Shown here: one piece after another, positions 20,839-31,830 of the stretch
How positions within the stretch are numbered: position 1 is the stretch's first letter
Layout: the number at the start of each line of letters is the position of its first letter
Assembly (NCBI RefSeq): GCF_901709675.1
Contig: NC_051092.1
Location: 17,499,128 to 17,563,127 of the forward strand
DNA from: Syngnathus acus
Lineage: Eukaryota; Chordata; Actinopteri; Syngnathiformes; Syngnathidae
Direction: 5' to 3'
DNA length: 64,000 bases
The notes under the pieces: generated by a model
What the model saw: only the letters and a program-made list of their open reading frames with translations
Told to the model about the DNA's origin: nothing
Database searches by the model: none
Program-made: the position numbers and the translations under genes

Positions 20839-21616
20839 AGGATTGTGTAATCACACGGCTGCCTATGTCGACAGGCTATGCAGTTAGACTGAACTGCTCT
20901 CTGTCTCTCTTGGCCGCATAAGCCCTGGCAAATTTGGACAGGTGGAATAGCTGTATACTAATTTATAGGCAACGTCCTTCACCGCACAATAGGGCAACAG
21001 CGTGATGTCATTTCCGGCACGACAAGCACTGTTGGTGTCCAAATTCACACAGCCTTCGACAACCAGCCATCGAATCTGACCTCTTTTCCACAGAGATGGG
21101 CCATAAATTAATGATGCTATGAAAATGTGACCTTCGCAGCCTTCATTGCCTCGCTTTTCTTCTACGCCATCCTGCCCTCTACTTTGATGTTTAATACGTG
21201 GAGCCACCCGAAGGTGCCCCGATTTGTTCAGCAATTATGTTTCCGACAGTCTGGGCAAGTTGGCGTGTCAAGCGGCGTCAAATTCATTGCTGTAGTAGAA
21301 AGTGAAGTAATGTGGGCATCACAAAAGTCTGCTATGAAGCCGCCGTCATGCTAAATACCTTTTTTAACAATGAATTAAAAAAGACGAGTGAATCAAAAAT
21401 ACTTTGTGTTACCCATGCAACTAATCTGAAGAAATATCCATTTCTAATATGAATCTTATACGGCTGGCTGAATGACATGTTTATAAATGTCGATACATTG
21501 ACTACAAACCAAATTTATTCATGTAACTATTGGTCAATCCATGAATTCCAAAACACACAGTGCTTTATGCTTGAGAGCTTTATGTTTGACACCATGTTGT
21601 AAGCAGTTGTGGTTAC
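20839..21616. other. Unassigned; one minus-strand frame at 20884-21234
   Basis: A 116-codon minus-strand frame (for example GQIRWLVVEGCVNLD and LPYCAVKDVAYKLVYSY) looks protein-like in composition but resembles nothing I know. It has no clear start, splice sites or neighbours. It may be a transposase remnant or chance. Confidence 0.25.
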
Positions 21617-21671
21617 TGTAATTTCTGGACTATAAATCGCACCTGATTATATACCGCACGAGCTAAAATTA

Positions 21672-24093
21672 GGGGAAAATCAAAGTCAAAGTCTGCTTTA
21701 TTGTCAATTTCTTCACGTCAAGACACACAAAGAGATCGAAATTACGTTCCCACTATCCCACGGTGTCATGACATAGTACACAATATACATACAAGTAAAC
21801 AACACAAAAAGTAAAAACAAGAAGGCACAAACAATGAATAAATAAGAGTGATGAATAAATAATAAATAAACAAATAACATAATAAATAAGAGGAGCAAAA
21901 ATGGAGCAAGTGTGCATACAGCAGACAGTCAAAATATAGCGCAAAAGTACAGGACCCTACGCAGAAGGGGGGAGAGAGTTCAGGATCCTAACAGCCTGGA
22001 GTATGAAGCTGTTGGTGAGTCTGGTGGTGCGGGAGCGCAGGCTCCTGTACCTATTCCCAGAGGGCAGAAGATCAAACAAAGAGTGAGCGGGGTGACTCAC
22101 ATCACTCACAATCGTGGTCGCCTTGCTGGTGAGATGGGAAGTGTAAATGTCCTTCAGGGAGGGGAGTGAAGCACCAATAATCTTACCAGCTGTGTTCACT
22201 ATGCGCTGCAGGGCCTTCAAGTTGTATTCAGTGCAGCTCCCACCCCAAACAGCGATACAACTGGAGAGGACGCTCTCAATGGTGCCACGGTAGAATGTAG
22301 TCATGAGGGCCGGAGGAGCACTTGCTCGCCTGAGTTTCCGCAGGATGTACAGGCGGCGCTGAGCTTTCTTCGCCAGTGATGCGGTGTTGGTGGACCAGGA
22401 GAGGTCCTCACTGATGTGCACCCCCAGGAAGCTGGTGCTGGTCACTCTCTCCACCACAGCACCGTCGATGGTCAGTGGCAGGTGTTGGGTGTGACCCTTC
22501 CGGAAGTCAACAACAATCTCCTTAGTCTTGTTGACGTTCAGCAGGAGGTTATTGTCCCTGCACCACGTGGCCAGAAGGTCGACCTCCGACCTGTACTGAG
22601 TCTCGTCGTCCCCGGTGATGAGACCCACCAGAGTCGTGTCGTCGGCATATTTCAGCACGCGGTTGCTACTGTAAGTCGCAGTGCAGTCATGCGTCAGCAG
22701 GGTGAAGAGCAGCGGACTGAGCACGCAGCCTTGGGGGGCCCCCGTGCTCAGCGTGATGCTGGCGGAGATTTTGTCGCCAACACGTACCACCTGAGGCCTC
22801 TGACAGAGGAAGTCCAGTAGCCAGTTGCAGAGGTAGGTACTGAGGCCCAGCTTGTCGAGTTTGCAGATGAGACGTTGTGGTACAATGGTGTTGAATGCAG
22901 AACTGAAGTCCACAAACAGCAATCTCACATACGAGTCCCTTCTCTCCAGGTGGGTGAGGGCCGAGTGGAGGGCAGAGCAGATGGCATCCTCAGAGGACCG
23001 TTTGGCTCGGTATGCAAACTGGAAGGGGTCTATGGTGGGGGGGAGAATGGATCTGATGTGCTCCATGACAAGCCGCTCAAAGCACTTCATGATGATGGGC
23101 GTCAGTGCCACGGGGCGGTAGTCATTGAAACAGGACGGAGCAGGTTTCTTCGGCAAAGGTACGATGGTGGCAGCCTTGAAACATGATGGGACGATGGCCT
23201 GCTGCAGGGAAATGTTAAAGATGTCCGTGAAGACACCCATCAGCTCCCCAGCGCAGTACTTCAGCGCTCGACCTGGGATGTTGTCAGGGCCCGCCGCCTT
23301 ACGGGTGTTGATAGCGGCAAGCGCCCTCCTCACGCCATCGGCAGAAAGGCACAGGGGCTGCTCGTGTGGAGGGGGAGGGGTCTTCAGTGGGCAAGTGCTG
23401 TTCTGAGCGTCAAAGCGAGCAAAGAAGCGGTTCAGATCGTTGAGCAGACGGATGTCGCCCTCACAGCTCTGCGGCGCGGGCTTGTAGTCCGTGATGGTCT
23501 GAATGCCCTGCCATAGGCTCCGTGCGTCCCTGCTGTCATCGAAGTGGGCGGTAATCTTGCAAGAGAATGCCCTTTTCGCTTCTTTGATGCCCCGGGACAG
23601 CCCTTGCTGTTCTCGAGCCAGCCTCATCTCCCGCTCTGAAGGCTTTGTCCCTGGCCCTCAGCAGCCTGAGGACAGCCCCTGTCAGCCATGGCTTCCAGTT
23701 AGCCCGAGTGACGATGAATTTAGTTTGGGTCACATCATCAATGTACTTCGTGATGTAAGAGAAAACAGTCAGTGTACTCCTCTATGTCCGTCCGATTGTT
23801 GCAAGTGGCCGCCTGCTTAAACATTTCCCAGTCAGTAGTGCCAAAGCAGTCTCAAAGCGCATCAGAGGCACCCTCAGGCCACACTCTTACCCGCTTGCGA
23901 ACCGGCCTGGATGCTTTCACTATTTGTCTGTATGCGGGCAAATGCATAACAGTGATATGGTCAGAAAGTCCAAGATGGGGGAGGGGGGCGGCTTTGAAAG
24001 CTCCTTTATGTGTAGAGTAGACCAGGTCCAGGAAGCTGTCACCACGTGTTGGAAAATTAACATGCTGGTGAAGCCAAATTCTTGTTTTGTTCA
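21672..24093 (-). mobile_element. CR1/L2-type LINE, family B, 5'-truncated
   Basis: The 3' tail (21672-21956) ends on the minus strand in CAATAAAGCAGACTTTGACT. The body encodes the end of the endonuclease, a linker and the RT. It is cut off at 24093 in the middle of the endonuclease. A near-identical partner is at 48885-50605 on the other strand and a lone tail is at 28236-28404. Confidence 0.85.
21957..24093 (-). pseudogene. LINE family B ORF2: RT largely open, endonuclease broken
   Basis: From 23627 to 21957 a frame of 556 codons encodes linker and [86 protein letters not shown] and the catalytic [11 protein letters not shown]. The C-terminal block [12 protein letters not shown] and the cysteine-poor tail ending LNSLPPSA are intact. 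Upstream, the endonuclease end is seen at 23852-24093 (GLSDHITVMHLPAYRQ), with frame changes near 23590-23620 and 23735-23850. The N-terminal half of the endonuclease is absent. It cannot move by itself. Confidence 0.87.
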
Positions 24094-24244
24094 TATATAA
24101 ACCGCACTGGACTATAAGCCGCAGGTGGGTTTAATTTTAATTGGTTTCATTACCATTTGTAAGAGAATATACACAAAGAGGGGACACATACCTTTTATGT
24201 CACATCCGTGCCATAGGACGTGCAGCCGGCAACTTCCCTCAGCC

Positions 24245-24577
24245 ACACCCATTCATTACCGTAATGTCTGTCACCTGCTCCCTCTTGTTATCCCAAGTAT
24301 TGAAACCCTACCCATGTGTTTCTCCCTGTCGGTGTCTACTGTTGCTGTCCGTCCGTGTTCGCGCCTAGTGTTCCTGTCCTGCTCGTCCATTTCCCTCCGG
24401 TCTTGTGTGGCGGCTCACGGTCAGAATCTGTTCCGTGTCTGAGTGGACTTCTGTTTGCCTGTCTACTGTCCGTGAGTCTTTGTCCCACTTGTGTCTTTGT
24501 TCACCCACCTCCCTTCCCTTCAATAAACCCTGGTCCAAGCTGCATTTGGTCGCCCTGCTCCACTCATTCATGACATT
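24245..24577 (+). mobile_element. LTR-like fragment
   Basis: Shares the AATAAACCCTGGTCCAAGCT block and the ATGACA end with the solo LTR at 9999-10339. Its 5' border is unclear and no duplication was found. Confidence 0.55.
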
Positions 24578-25231
24578 TTATTAACATAGCGTTTATTGAC
24601 AGAGATGAAGGAGCTCTGCAAACATACAAACTTGTATAAATCTCACCGACGACCATAATGAACTTAATGTGCAGGGAACACTAGCAACACACAACTAATA
24701 ATAAATAAAATTTGACCAATTACAGGGGTATAGCTGGCAATGTGATACGAGCTACGCGTAAAGCTCATGACCGGGAAAAAAAATACTGAAAAGTGTGACG
24801 CAATACGATGTCATCAACAATAGCCCAGTGTCCTCTAGGCCAGAGAAAACCTCTACAGTACACGCAACGGCTCTATTTCCTTCGTTAAGAGCCAATCGAC
24901 TGCCTTTAACTTAAAAGCGGCATCATATGCATTTCTTTTGTCCACCATTATGAGGATTTGTGTGTAAAAGCTTCTTTTCTCCAGTAATGTCCACTATTTG
25001 CCTGGCGGACGAACGTGTGATCAACACACCACTCTTCTCCTCACTAACAGTGTGTCTGGTCACATATCCTCCGCCAAGTAAAGCAGTGCTGCACAACAGT
25101 GGTCCACAAACATTTTACTAACGAGTGTATTAGACATCACAAAAAATCCATAGATGCGCCACACCGGACTACAAGACGCAGGGTTGAGAGCTTGTGGACA
25201 AAATAGCGGCTTATAGTCCTGAAAATACGAT

Positions 25232-26468
25232 ATATGTTTAGAGTTCCTACATATTTCAAAACGTAATAATAAGATGGATTGTTTCTTATTACATGGAAAC
25301 AAAGACCAGTTTCAAGGCTGCATTCATGTGTCATGTGATGTGCTGTCGAGTCGCACCGTAAGTGACCTCACGCAGCCTAAAAACCTGCCGAAAAAACGGC
25401 CTTCGATGGATACAGCCTGTTAATTTGAATATACATGCTGCTCCCTTTAAGAGGATAGGGACAGGAGAAGGAGGCACTTTCGCGCAACGCAATCACGCAC
25501 GTGCAGACAGCAGGCAATGGGAGACATTAGCATGTGAACAAAATACAATCTTTATCCCACCACAAATGGTTTTGTCAGAGAAAATATTTTGCATCAACAA
25601 CCAGCCTTGTCTAGATGGGAATTGGGACAGACTCACCTCTTAAAGAAAATATACCACAGCACCTGGTAATTGCCTCAGGCCAATTCGACGTGTTGCTGAT
25701 GTGAGAGTTGACAAAAATGGCTCAAGACAGAATGTGCAATTCAGCACGATCCAGAATCTGACCCAGGCGATGAGGCACCAGAAGAGGAAGGAACTCATCG
25801 ACTACAGCAGGACATATTGGAATTGTTGTGTGTGACTTACTCATGCTTTGAGCTGATATCAATGTTTGATCAATCGGGCCGTTCGCTGGGAAGCTCACCC
25901 ATCAAAGAAGGCCACAATGTATTATACTGAAGGAAATTACCCCAAAAATAGACTTACTTTAACAGGGTTACTTGCCGTTTCAACGAGAGTTGGTATTGAT
26001 CCTGGAGTAAGTGAAAAGTGCCCTGATAATACACATTTCTATTGTCCCAAATTGCTGGAACAGTCTTCAATAAAACGCTTGCCACAAATTAACACATTTT
26101 GTGAGATTTTGGGGCATAAATAAACTCTAATGTCAATCATTTGTGTGGTGTGGATGTAGGAAAAGGAAAGAGGTTTTTATTATCCTTGGTGCACCGTGGT
26201 ACAGATCAGTTCCTATGGGTTTTTCCTGGCTTTCTTGTTGTTGTGCTGCACACCTACACAATTGGCTGTGTTAAAACATCAGAGGGGAGATGGGTCAAAA
26301 TTGTGAGGGTGCAGTTCATGAGTTAGTGATGAATAATATCGAGAAGATGGGGTTAGTAACATGCAAAACCGATCCACTAAAACAACCCATTTTATAGTGC
26401 TGTTTGAGCTATGCTGATACAAAACCCCATATGCAAGGGGAGCAGGTTGTTTTTGTCAACTTTGGAAC
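25232..26468. other. No recognisable gene
   Basis: Mixed sequence. Short frames exist at 25362-25643 and 25866-26123 but they show no family motif and no splice context. Confidence 0.4.
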
Positions 26469-27655
26469 TTAGGCTGGGAGTTCTGTTGGAGTGGTGCGTT
26501 GGGGTTTGAGAAAGTGGTTGACGCTTGAAAAGAGCTGTTTTGAATTTCCAGGGGTATTGTTTATGATATTGGAGTAGAACTGGGCACGTGCAGTCCCAAG
26601 GGCTTTTGAGTAGGCCTTCTGATGTTCTTTGTAGGCCTGTTTGTGCACGGTCAGTCCTGAGGCTTTGAGACGACGCTCCAGGATGCGTCCAGTTGACTTC
26701 ATCAGACGCAGCTCACTGGTGTACCAGGGGGCTGAGCGTGAAAAAGTGACTGTTTTGTTTTTTATGGGGGCATGGATACCTAGAAGTTTGGCCAAAGAGT
26801 TATTGTAATAGTCCACTGCCTTGCTGACTGATGGAAAGGTTGCAGAGGAGGAGGAGAGAAGCTGGAGGTCCTGTTCTATAGTGTCTTGGTTGATGTTTTT
26901 TATATTTCTGAATGAAATTTGCCGCTTGGGTTTGGAGTGGGGGTGTGGGAAAGGCAGTTCCATTTGAATATGTTTGTGGTCAGACACACAGACCTCGTGA
27001 ACTTGTAGGTTGCTTATGGCCGATGAGGAGATGACGAGGTCAAGTGTATGCCCTTTGTCATGAGTGGGGACATTTACATGTTGAGTGAGGTGTAAGCAGT
27101 CCAAAAGTTGCAGCAGGTCAGAGGCAGGGGGGCGGGAGGGGGTGTCGACATGGATGTTAACAACACCTAGTATGGTTAGATTAGAGGAAGTGGAGGTACA
27201 GAAGGTAGTGAGTAGATCGTGTAGTTCTGGAATGAAAGCGGAGTTTGGTTTAGGAGGGCGGTAAATGAGTAAAACTGTCAGAGGATATGGAGGTTTACAT
27301 TTGAATAAAAGGGATTCGAATGAGTGGTCAGGTAGAGGGAGGCGGGACAGCTCTAGATCAAGACGGTGGAGTACAGCCAGGCCACCGCCACGGCCAGTGC
27401 TGCGAGGTTTAGTCATGTATTTATAACCAGAGGGACAGGCTTCATTGAGGGATTGATAGACATCCGGTGGTTGCCAGGTCTCAGTCAGGCACATGATGTC
27501 TAAGCCTTTGTCCAGGATGAGGTCGTGAATAAATGATGATTTACGGGTGAGTGCTTGGATGTTGAGGAGATCCATTTTGATTCTGGCTGTGGGGCTGTGT
27601 TTAGGTAGTGGGCGAAGTAGAGAGAAATCCACTCCACGCTTTCTGTGCCACATGA
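26469..27655 (-). pseudogene. LINE endonuclease domain (CR1/L2/Rex1 group), no RT
   Basis: A continuous frame reads LLNIQALTRKSSFIHDLI, LDIMCLTETWQ, RGGGLAVLHR, LLIYRPPKPNSAFI, a DLVIS block and VSDHKHIQMEL, the order of an APE-type LINE endonuclease. It then enters a linker with APWYTSELRLMKSTGR. The usual GDFN block reads GVVN, so a catalytic Asp is lost. The frame ends at FLKPQRTTPTELPA before any RT. Past 27655 the frame runs into an unrelated RTE-like tail, so its apparent N-terminus is artificial. The family differs from LINEs A to F in the linker. Confidence 0.82.
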
Positions 27656-27659
27656 AGTG

Positions 27660-27915
27660 CAGTCCACTCTGGGTTTCCTCCGGTACTCCGGTTTTCTCCC
27701 ACATTTGAAAGACATGCATGGTAGGCTCATTCACCATTCCAAATTGCCCATTGGCGTGATTGTGAGTGCGAAGGGTTCTTAGTCTATGCGTGCCCGACGA
27801 TTGGCTGGCAACCAGTTCAGGGTGTCCCCCTCCTACTGCCAGAAGGGACCCGGGATAAGCTCCAGCACGCCTGTGACGCTTATGAGGAAAAGCGGTTAAG
27901 AAAATGGATGTATTG
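27660..27915 (+). mobile_element. RTE-type LINE 3' tail fragment
   Basis: Contains TTTCCTCCGGTACTCCGG, AAGACATGCATGGTAGG, GGCTGGCAACCAGTTCAGG and GGGATAAGCTCCAGCACGCC, ending AAGCGGTTAAGAAAATGGAT. This is the familiar dispersed fish LINE tail ending in an ATGG-type run. No coding part. Confidence 0.7.
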
Positions 27916-27929
27916 ACAAAATTGTCAAA

Positions 27930-28200
27930 ATGAAAAGCATCTGAAATTTCTAATTGGTAAGAAACATGTTTTCTGCATTAAAATAATTCTCATGAAAGAT
28001 GATGCACCATTCCACACTGCAGAAAATACCATTGAAGCTGTAGCTGCTATGGATATGAAGGGATTAAACTCATGGTGTGGTCACTGTCATCCCCTGGCCA
28101 CAACCTTCTTAAGAACCGGTGGAGCATCTTCAAAACAAACATTTATAAGGATGGACAAGGATGTTTGTAATTTGGTCAATATAGCTGAACAAATTATATA
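27930..28200 (+). pseudogene. Tc1-like transposase C-terminal relic
   Basis: Reads LMKDDAPFHTAENTIEA, matching the second catalytic Asp region of Tc1 transposases (usually QDNAPxHxA). It is followed in another frame by NLLKNRWSIFKTNIYKDGQ, corresponding to the NPIENLWSxxK region. At least one frameshift near 28090 and loss of the acidic catalytic residue (ENLW to KNRW) are evident. No inverted ends were found. Confidence 0.6.
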
Positions 28201-28235
28201 AACCCTTTTCATACAAGCACGTTTAGTTCAGACAT

Positions 28236-28404
28236 ATTCATTGTTTGTCCCTTCTTGTTTTTATTTTGTGTTGTTTACTTGTATGTATATCGTGTACTAT
28301 GTCTCGTCACCGTGGGATAGTGGAAACGTAATTTCGATTTCTTTGTGTGTCTTGGCATGTGAAGAGATTGACAATAAAGCAGACTTTGACTTTGATATTG
28401 TGCA
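28236..28404 (+). mobile_element. LINE family B 3' tail, truncated copy
   Basis: Matches the tail of the LINE at 21672-21956 in inverse orientation: TTGTGTTGTTTACTTGTATG, ACCGTGGGATAGTGG and GACAATAAAGCAGACTTTGA. Confidence 0.8.
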
Positions 28405-28542
28405 ATAAAGCTTTCTTTGCCAAAAAGAAAAAGGTTTCATAGCATTCTGACGAGGACAATCTCCCTTACGTTCCCATTTTCAATTGATGTGATTGTATTG
28501 ATCATGTCCTATTGCTTGTGTGTAGACACAAATACTGTACAA

Positions 28543-29724
28543 CAGGGGTCACCAACACGGTGCCCGCGGGCACCAGGTCGCCCGTGAGGACCGCATGAGT
28601 CGCCCGCAGGACTGTTCTAAAATTAGCTCAAATAGCGGCACTTGTCAGTGAGCTGCATCTATTTATTTTACAGTCAAACCTCGGTTTTCGAATGTCCTGG
28701 TTCTCGAACAAATCGGAATTCGAACAAAAAATTCGAGATTTTTTTGCTTCAGTTGTCGAACATAATTCGGGGGTCGAACCTCGGGAGATGAGCCGGGAGG
28801 ACCCGAGAAAACCCGACCGCGCGGCCCGGATGCCGACTGACTCCATTGTTATTGTATTTTCGTTACTTTGAGGATTGTATTAACCCCTAATCATGCCTCC
28901 AAAGAAAGCAAGTGGGAGCAGTAAAGCCATCCTAAAACACAAAGACGCTCTTAAAGCAATGCGACAGTGAGCGCCCGGCGCGCTGCGGTTGCGCGATCAG
29001 ACCAAATTAAGCTCCCTGCTCACTTAGGTCCACTTAAATTTTGGAAAGTACATTAGGACTTCAAAAATATTTTCTAAATTTCAGCGACGGCTCTGTCACA
29101 ATAATGCGACCAGCGCGGTGCAGTTGCGCGGTCGGCGATGCGCTACGGATGCGCGTCCGGCGGTGCGCTGCAGTTGCGTGATCAGACAAAATTAAGCTCC
29201 CTGCGCACTTAGGTCCACTTAAATTTTGAAAAGTACATCAGGACTTTAAAAATATTTTCAAAATTTCAGCGACGGCTCTGTCACAATAATGCGACCAGCG
29301 CGGTGCAGTTGCGCGGTGGGCGACGCGCTACGGTTGCGCGTTCGGCGGTGCGCTGCAGTTGCGCGATCGGACGAATATGCGCAAATGAAAAAATGCTTAA
29401 AAAAGGCGGGTTTCTTTTGTCTCGAAATGGATTACAATTTTTTCCATTATTTGTAATGGGAAAAATAGATTCGGAATTCCACCGATACGCTTCTCGAACC
29501 GCTTTCTGGAACGGATTGTGGTCAAAAACCAAGGTTTTAATGTATTTTTGCTATTCCTGTTAAAATCACACTTACATGTGAACTGGAAATGACAATAATA
29601 ACACATAGTGAAAGCCAAATTGAGCAAATTGGCTATCTCAGAAGTGTGTGTCAAACTGGTAGCCCTTTGCCTTAATCAGTACCCAGGAAGTAGCTCTCGG
29701 TTTAAGAAAGTTTGGTGACCCCTG
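28543..29724. mobile_element. Non-autonomous hAT element, composite copy 2
   Basis: Ends CAGGGGTCACCAAC and TTTGGTGACCCCTG. The 8-bp duplication CTGTACAA lies at 28535-28542 and 29725-29732. It has the same structure as the copy at 1660-2846, including the nested Tigger-like element. Confidence 0.93.
28669..29544 (+). mobile_element. Tigger-like element nested in composite copy 2
   Basis: Left end TACAGTCAAACCTCGG; the right end is mutated (GGTTTTAATGTA in place of GGTTTGACTGTA). The same short MPPKKASGSSK frame occurs near 28893. Interior repeats match the first copy. Confidence 0.75.
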
Positions 29725-30685
29725 CTGTACAATATAGAAACATGTTTGGGACGTACATTTAGGAATACAACAGACATTAAAAAAAGACAACAAACAGTGA
29801 AGCAGTACAAAGATGCATGCTAGAGAGCGCAAAGGCACCTCAGAAGTACCACCACCAGCTGCAACACCAGAACCAACATAAAAAACTCCATCCCTGTCTC
29901 TTAACACATATAAGAAGAAATAGAGAGTATATGGATTGACGGGCAGACGCAGACACCTCCCAGCAACCCGTCCGTGGTTCTACCCTGTGGTAGAACAGCA
30001 TGATGTCACCTACCATAGGGTAAAACCACTGACGTGACACCGGAGACAGAGACACAATGTAGAAACAGATGAACAATTGACACACCAAAAACATAAAAAA
30101 TAAACAAATTAATTAATTAATAACCAAACAAACAAACAGAATGAGGAAGACAATGGGCTGGGTTGATGACTGAAGACAGAAGATATCAACTCTGATGGTG
30201 ACATTTAAACATTTCACTCATGCTTACATAAAGGGGCCTCAAGTCTAGCCTCAATAATAACAAAATAGTCTTTATGGCTCAATTGCATACTGCTAGTGCC
30301 ATAGACTATTTTAACACCATCATTAACTCTCACCTGGCACTGCAACAGTAATCAAGGCCCTCCTTTCCTCTCATGATGATGTTAAGTCTCTGATGAAGGT
30401 CATATGGCTTCACACGCATTGATCTAATGATGCACATAATAGATTATAGATTTTTAGTGAATCACAAATGATGTACCTTGCAAAGTTCAACAACAAAACA
30501 ATGAACTCAAACTATTTTAAATATTGCTGGCTTAAGGCGAATCCTTGTACCTTGAAATGTATGCCTTATACCATTAACATTGCATCATGAAAGCAAGTAA
30601 GCCATAAATACTTAATAATGGACTCATGAAAATAACACCACACAGGTGGTCTGAACAAGATTTTTGAAAAAATAATAAATTTACC
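29725..30685. other. No recognisable gene
   Basis: Unassigned. A CpG-containing stretch at about 29930-30050 carries an inverted pair, CTACCCTGTGGTAGAAC and ACCATAGGGTAAAACC. The rest is AT-rich. Confidence 0.35.
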
Positions 30686-30828
30686 AAATACCGTGATCCC
30701 TTGTTTTTTCGCAGGAGTTTCGTTTCAGAACAACTCGCGAAAAACAAAAATCCGCAATGTAGAAATTGTATATTTTGTTCATTATTACAGTCAAACCTCG
30801 GTTTTCGACCACAATCAGTGCTACGCAG
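30686..30828. mobile_element. Fragments of two MITE ends
   Basis: At about 30690 ATACCGTGATCCCTTG opens a mariner-like end. At 30786 TACAGTCAAACCTCGGTTTT is the end of the Tigger-like element of 1786-2668, cut off after about 28 bases. Confidence 0.5.
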
Positions 30829-31490
30829 GGGCAAGAGGGGGCAACGCCCCCTCAAACAGATGTCCTGCCCCCTCGAATCAAACTTTTAGAAGTGAAAAAT
30901 CCGCTGATAGAAACACACGTTAATCAGCCCCCTCTCTTCTCTCATGTCGGTGCAGTGTGTGTCCTCACACAGCCTGCTGTCAGGACTCCGCGCCCCTCCG
31001 TAAGCATCCAATCACTGTGAGTATGCAAATGAGGCAAGACGCAGCCAGAGAGTGTCAAGTTACAGTCAGCGCGGTAGGAGTTGGAAGAAGCAGTAAAAAC
31101 TCCACCAAACTCGTCGTAATGACCCGTGATATAACTAATGATTAACGACAACTCAAATAATAGTTAATATAACATTCATATTATATGTTCCCCCCCCCTG
31201 AGAGATTGCCACCTTATTGTGGTCAGGGGGTTTGCGTGCCTCAGTGACCCTAAGAGCAATACCAGCAGAAGCTTTAATCTTCAGGTGGGACACCCAAGCT
31301 GGACAGGTCTTAGTGTAGAGGCCTGACAGAGTGCAATCCACTTCTCCAGGTTGAAATCTGGACACAGATAACAACTGCCGTGAAGAAAACACTAACAGTG
31401 TTAAAAATGTGTAAAAAAAAAAAAAGAACATGCCCCCTTCACATTTCTGACTGCCCCCTCTTATGTGCATTCCTAGAACCGGCCCTTTTT
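30829..31490. mobile_element. Repeat region with dispersed repeat copy 2 (31187-31483)
   Basis: Starts with CAGTGCTACGCAGGGGC and AGAGGGGGCA blocks and ends GAACCGGCCCT. The part 31187-31483 matches 19664-19965. A DNA element with damaged inverted ends is possible, but the ends do not pair well. Confidence 0.45.
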
Positions 31491-31679
31491 GCTGTTATAC
31501 AAGTTTTGTGCACGTCAGGACCCTCAAAAGTCGTTTTCTTGGCAAACAGAGTGATGCCACAGAAACAGCTTTTTGCAAAAACTCACAAACTTTGTGTGGC
31601 AATATCATGATTGCCGAAACACTTATCTGATGTAATATAAGGTAAATCTGCTTAACCCACTGGAAGAAAATCCGCCCGC

Positions 31680-31830
31680 CCAACTGTCCATCCATCCTTA
31701 CATTCATCCATCCATCCTTACAGCCATCCATCAGTCCGCCCGTTCATCCATCCATCCATCCATCCATCCATCCATCCATCCATCCATCCATCCATCCATC
31801 CAGTCATACATCCAGCCATCCAGCCATCCT
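31680..31830. repeat. (CCAT)n microsatellite
   Basis: Pure CCAT units at about 31745-31802 flanked by imperfect ones. Such runs often mark the 3' end of RTE-type LINEs, but no LINE body is attached. Confidence 0.9.

Larger units (their letters stand above)
21617..25231. mobile_element. MITE split by a LINE and an LTR-like fragment
   Basis: Left end TACTGTAATTTCTGGACTAT at 21617, right end near 25231 with CTTATAGTCCTGAAAATACG. These are imperfect inverted ends of a family related to the one at 14949. Between them lie LINE B (21672-24093) and an LTR-like fragment (24245-24577). The pieces 21617-21671, 24094-24244 and 24578-25231 are the element itself and carry repeated ATAxACCGCAC motifs. Confidence 0.6.

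Noticed and set aside
27992-28201. Short plus-strand frame as a host gene
   Set aside because: Its motifs match a degraded Tc1 transposase.
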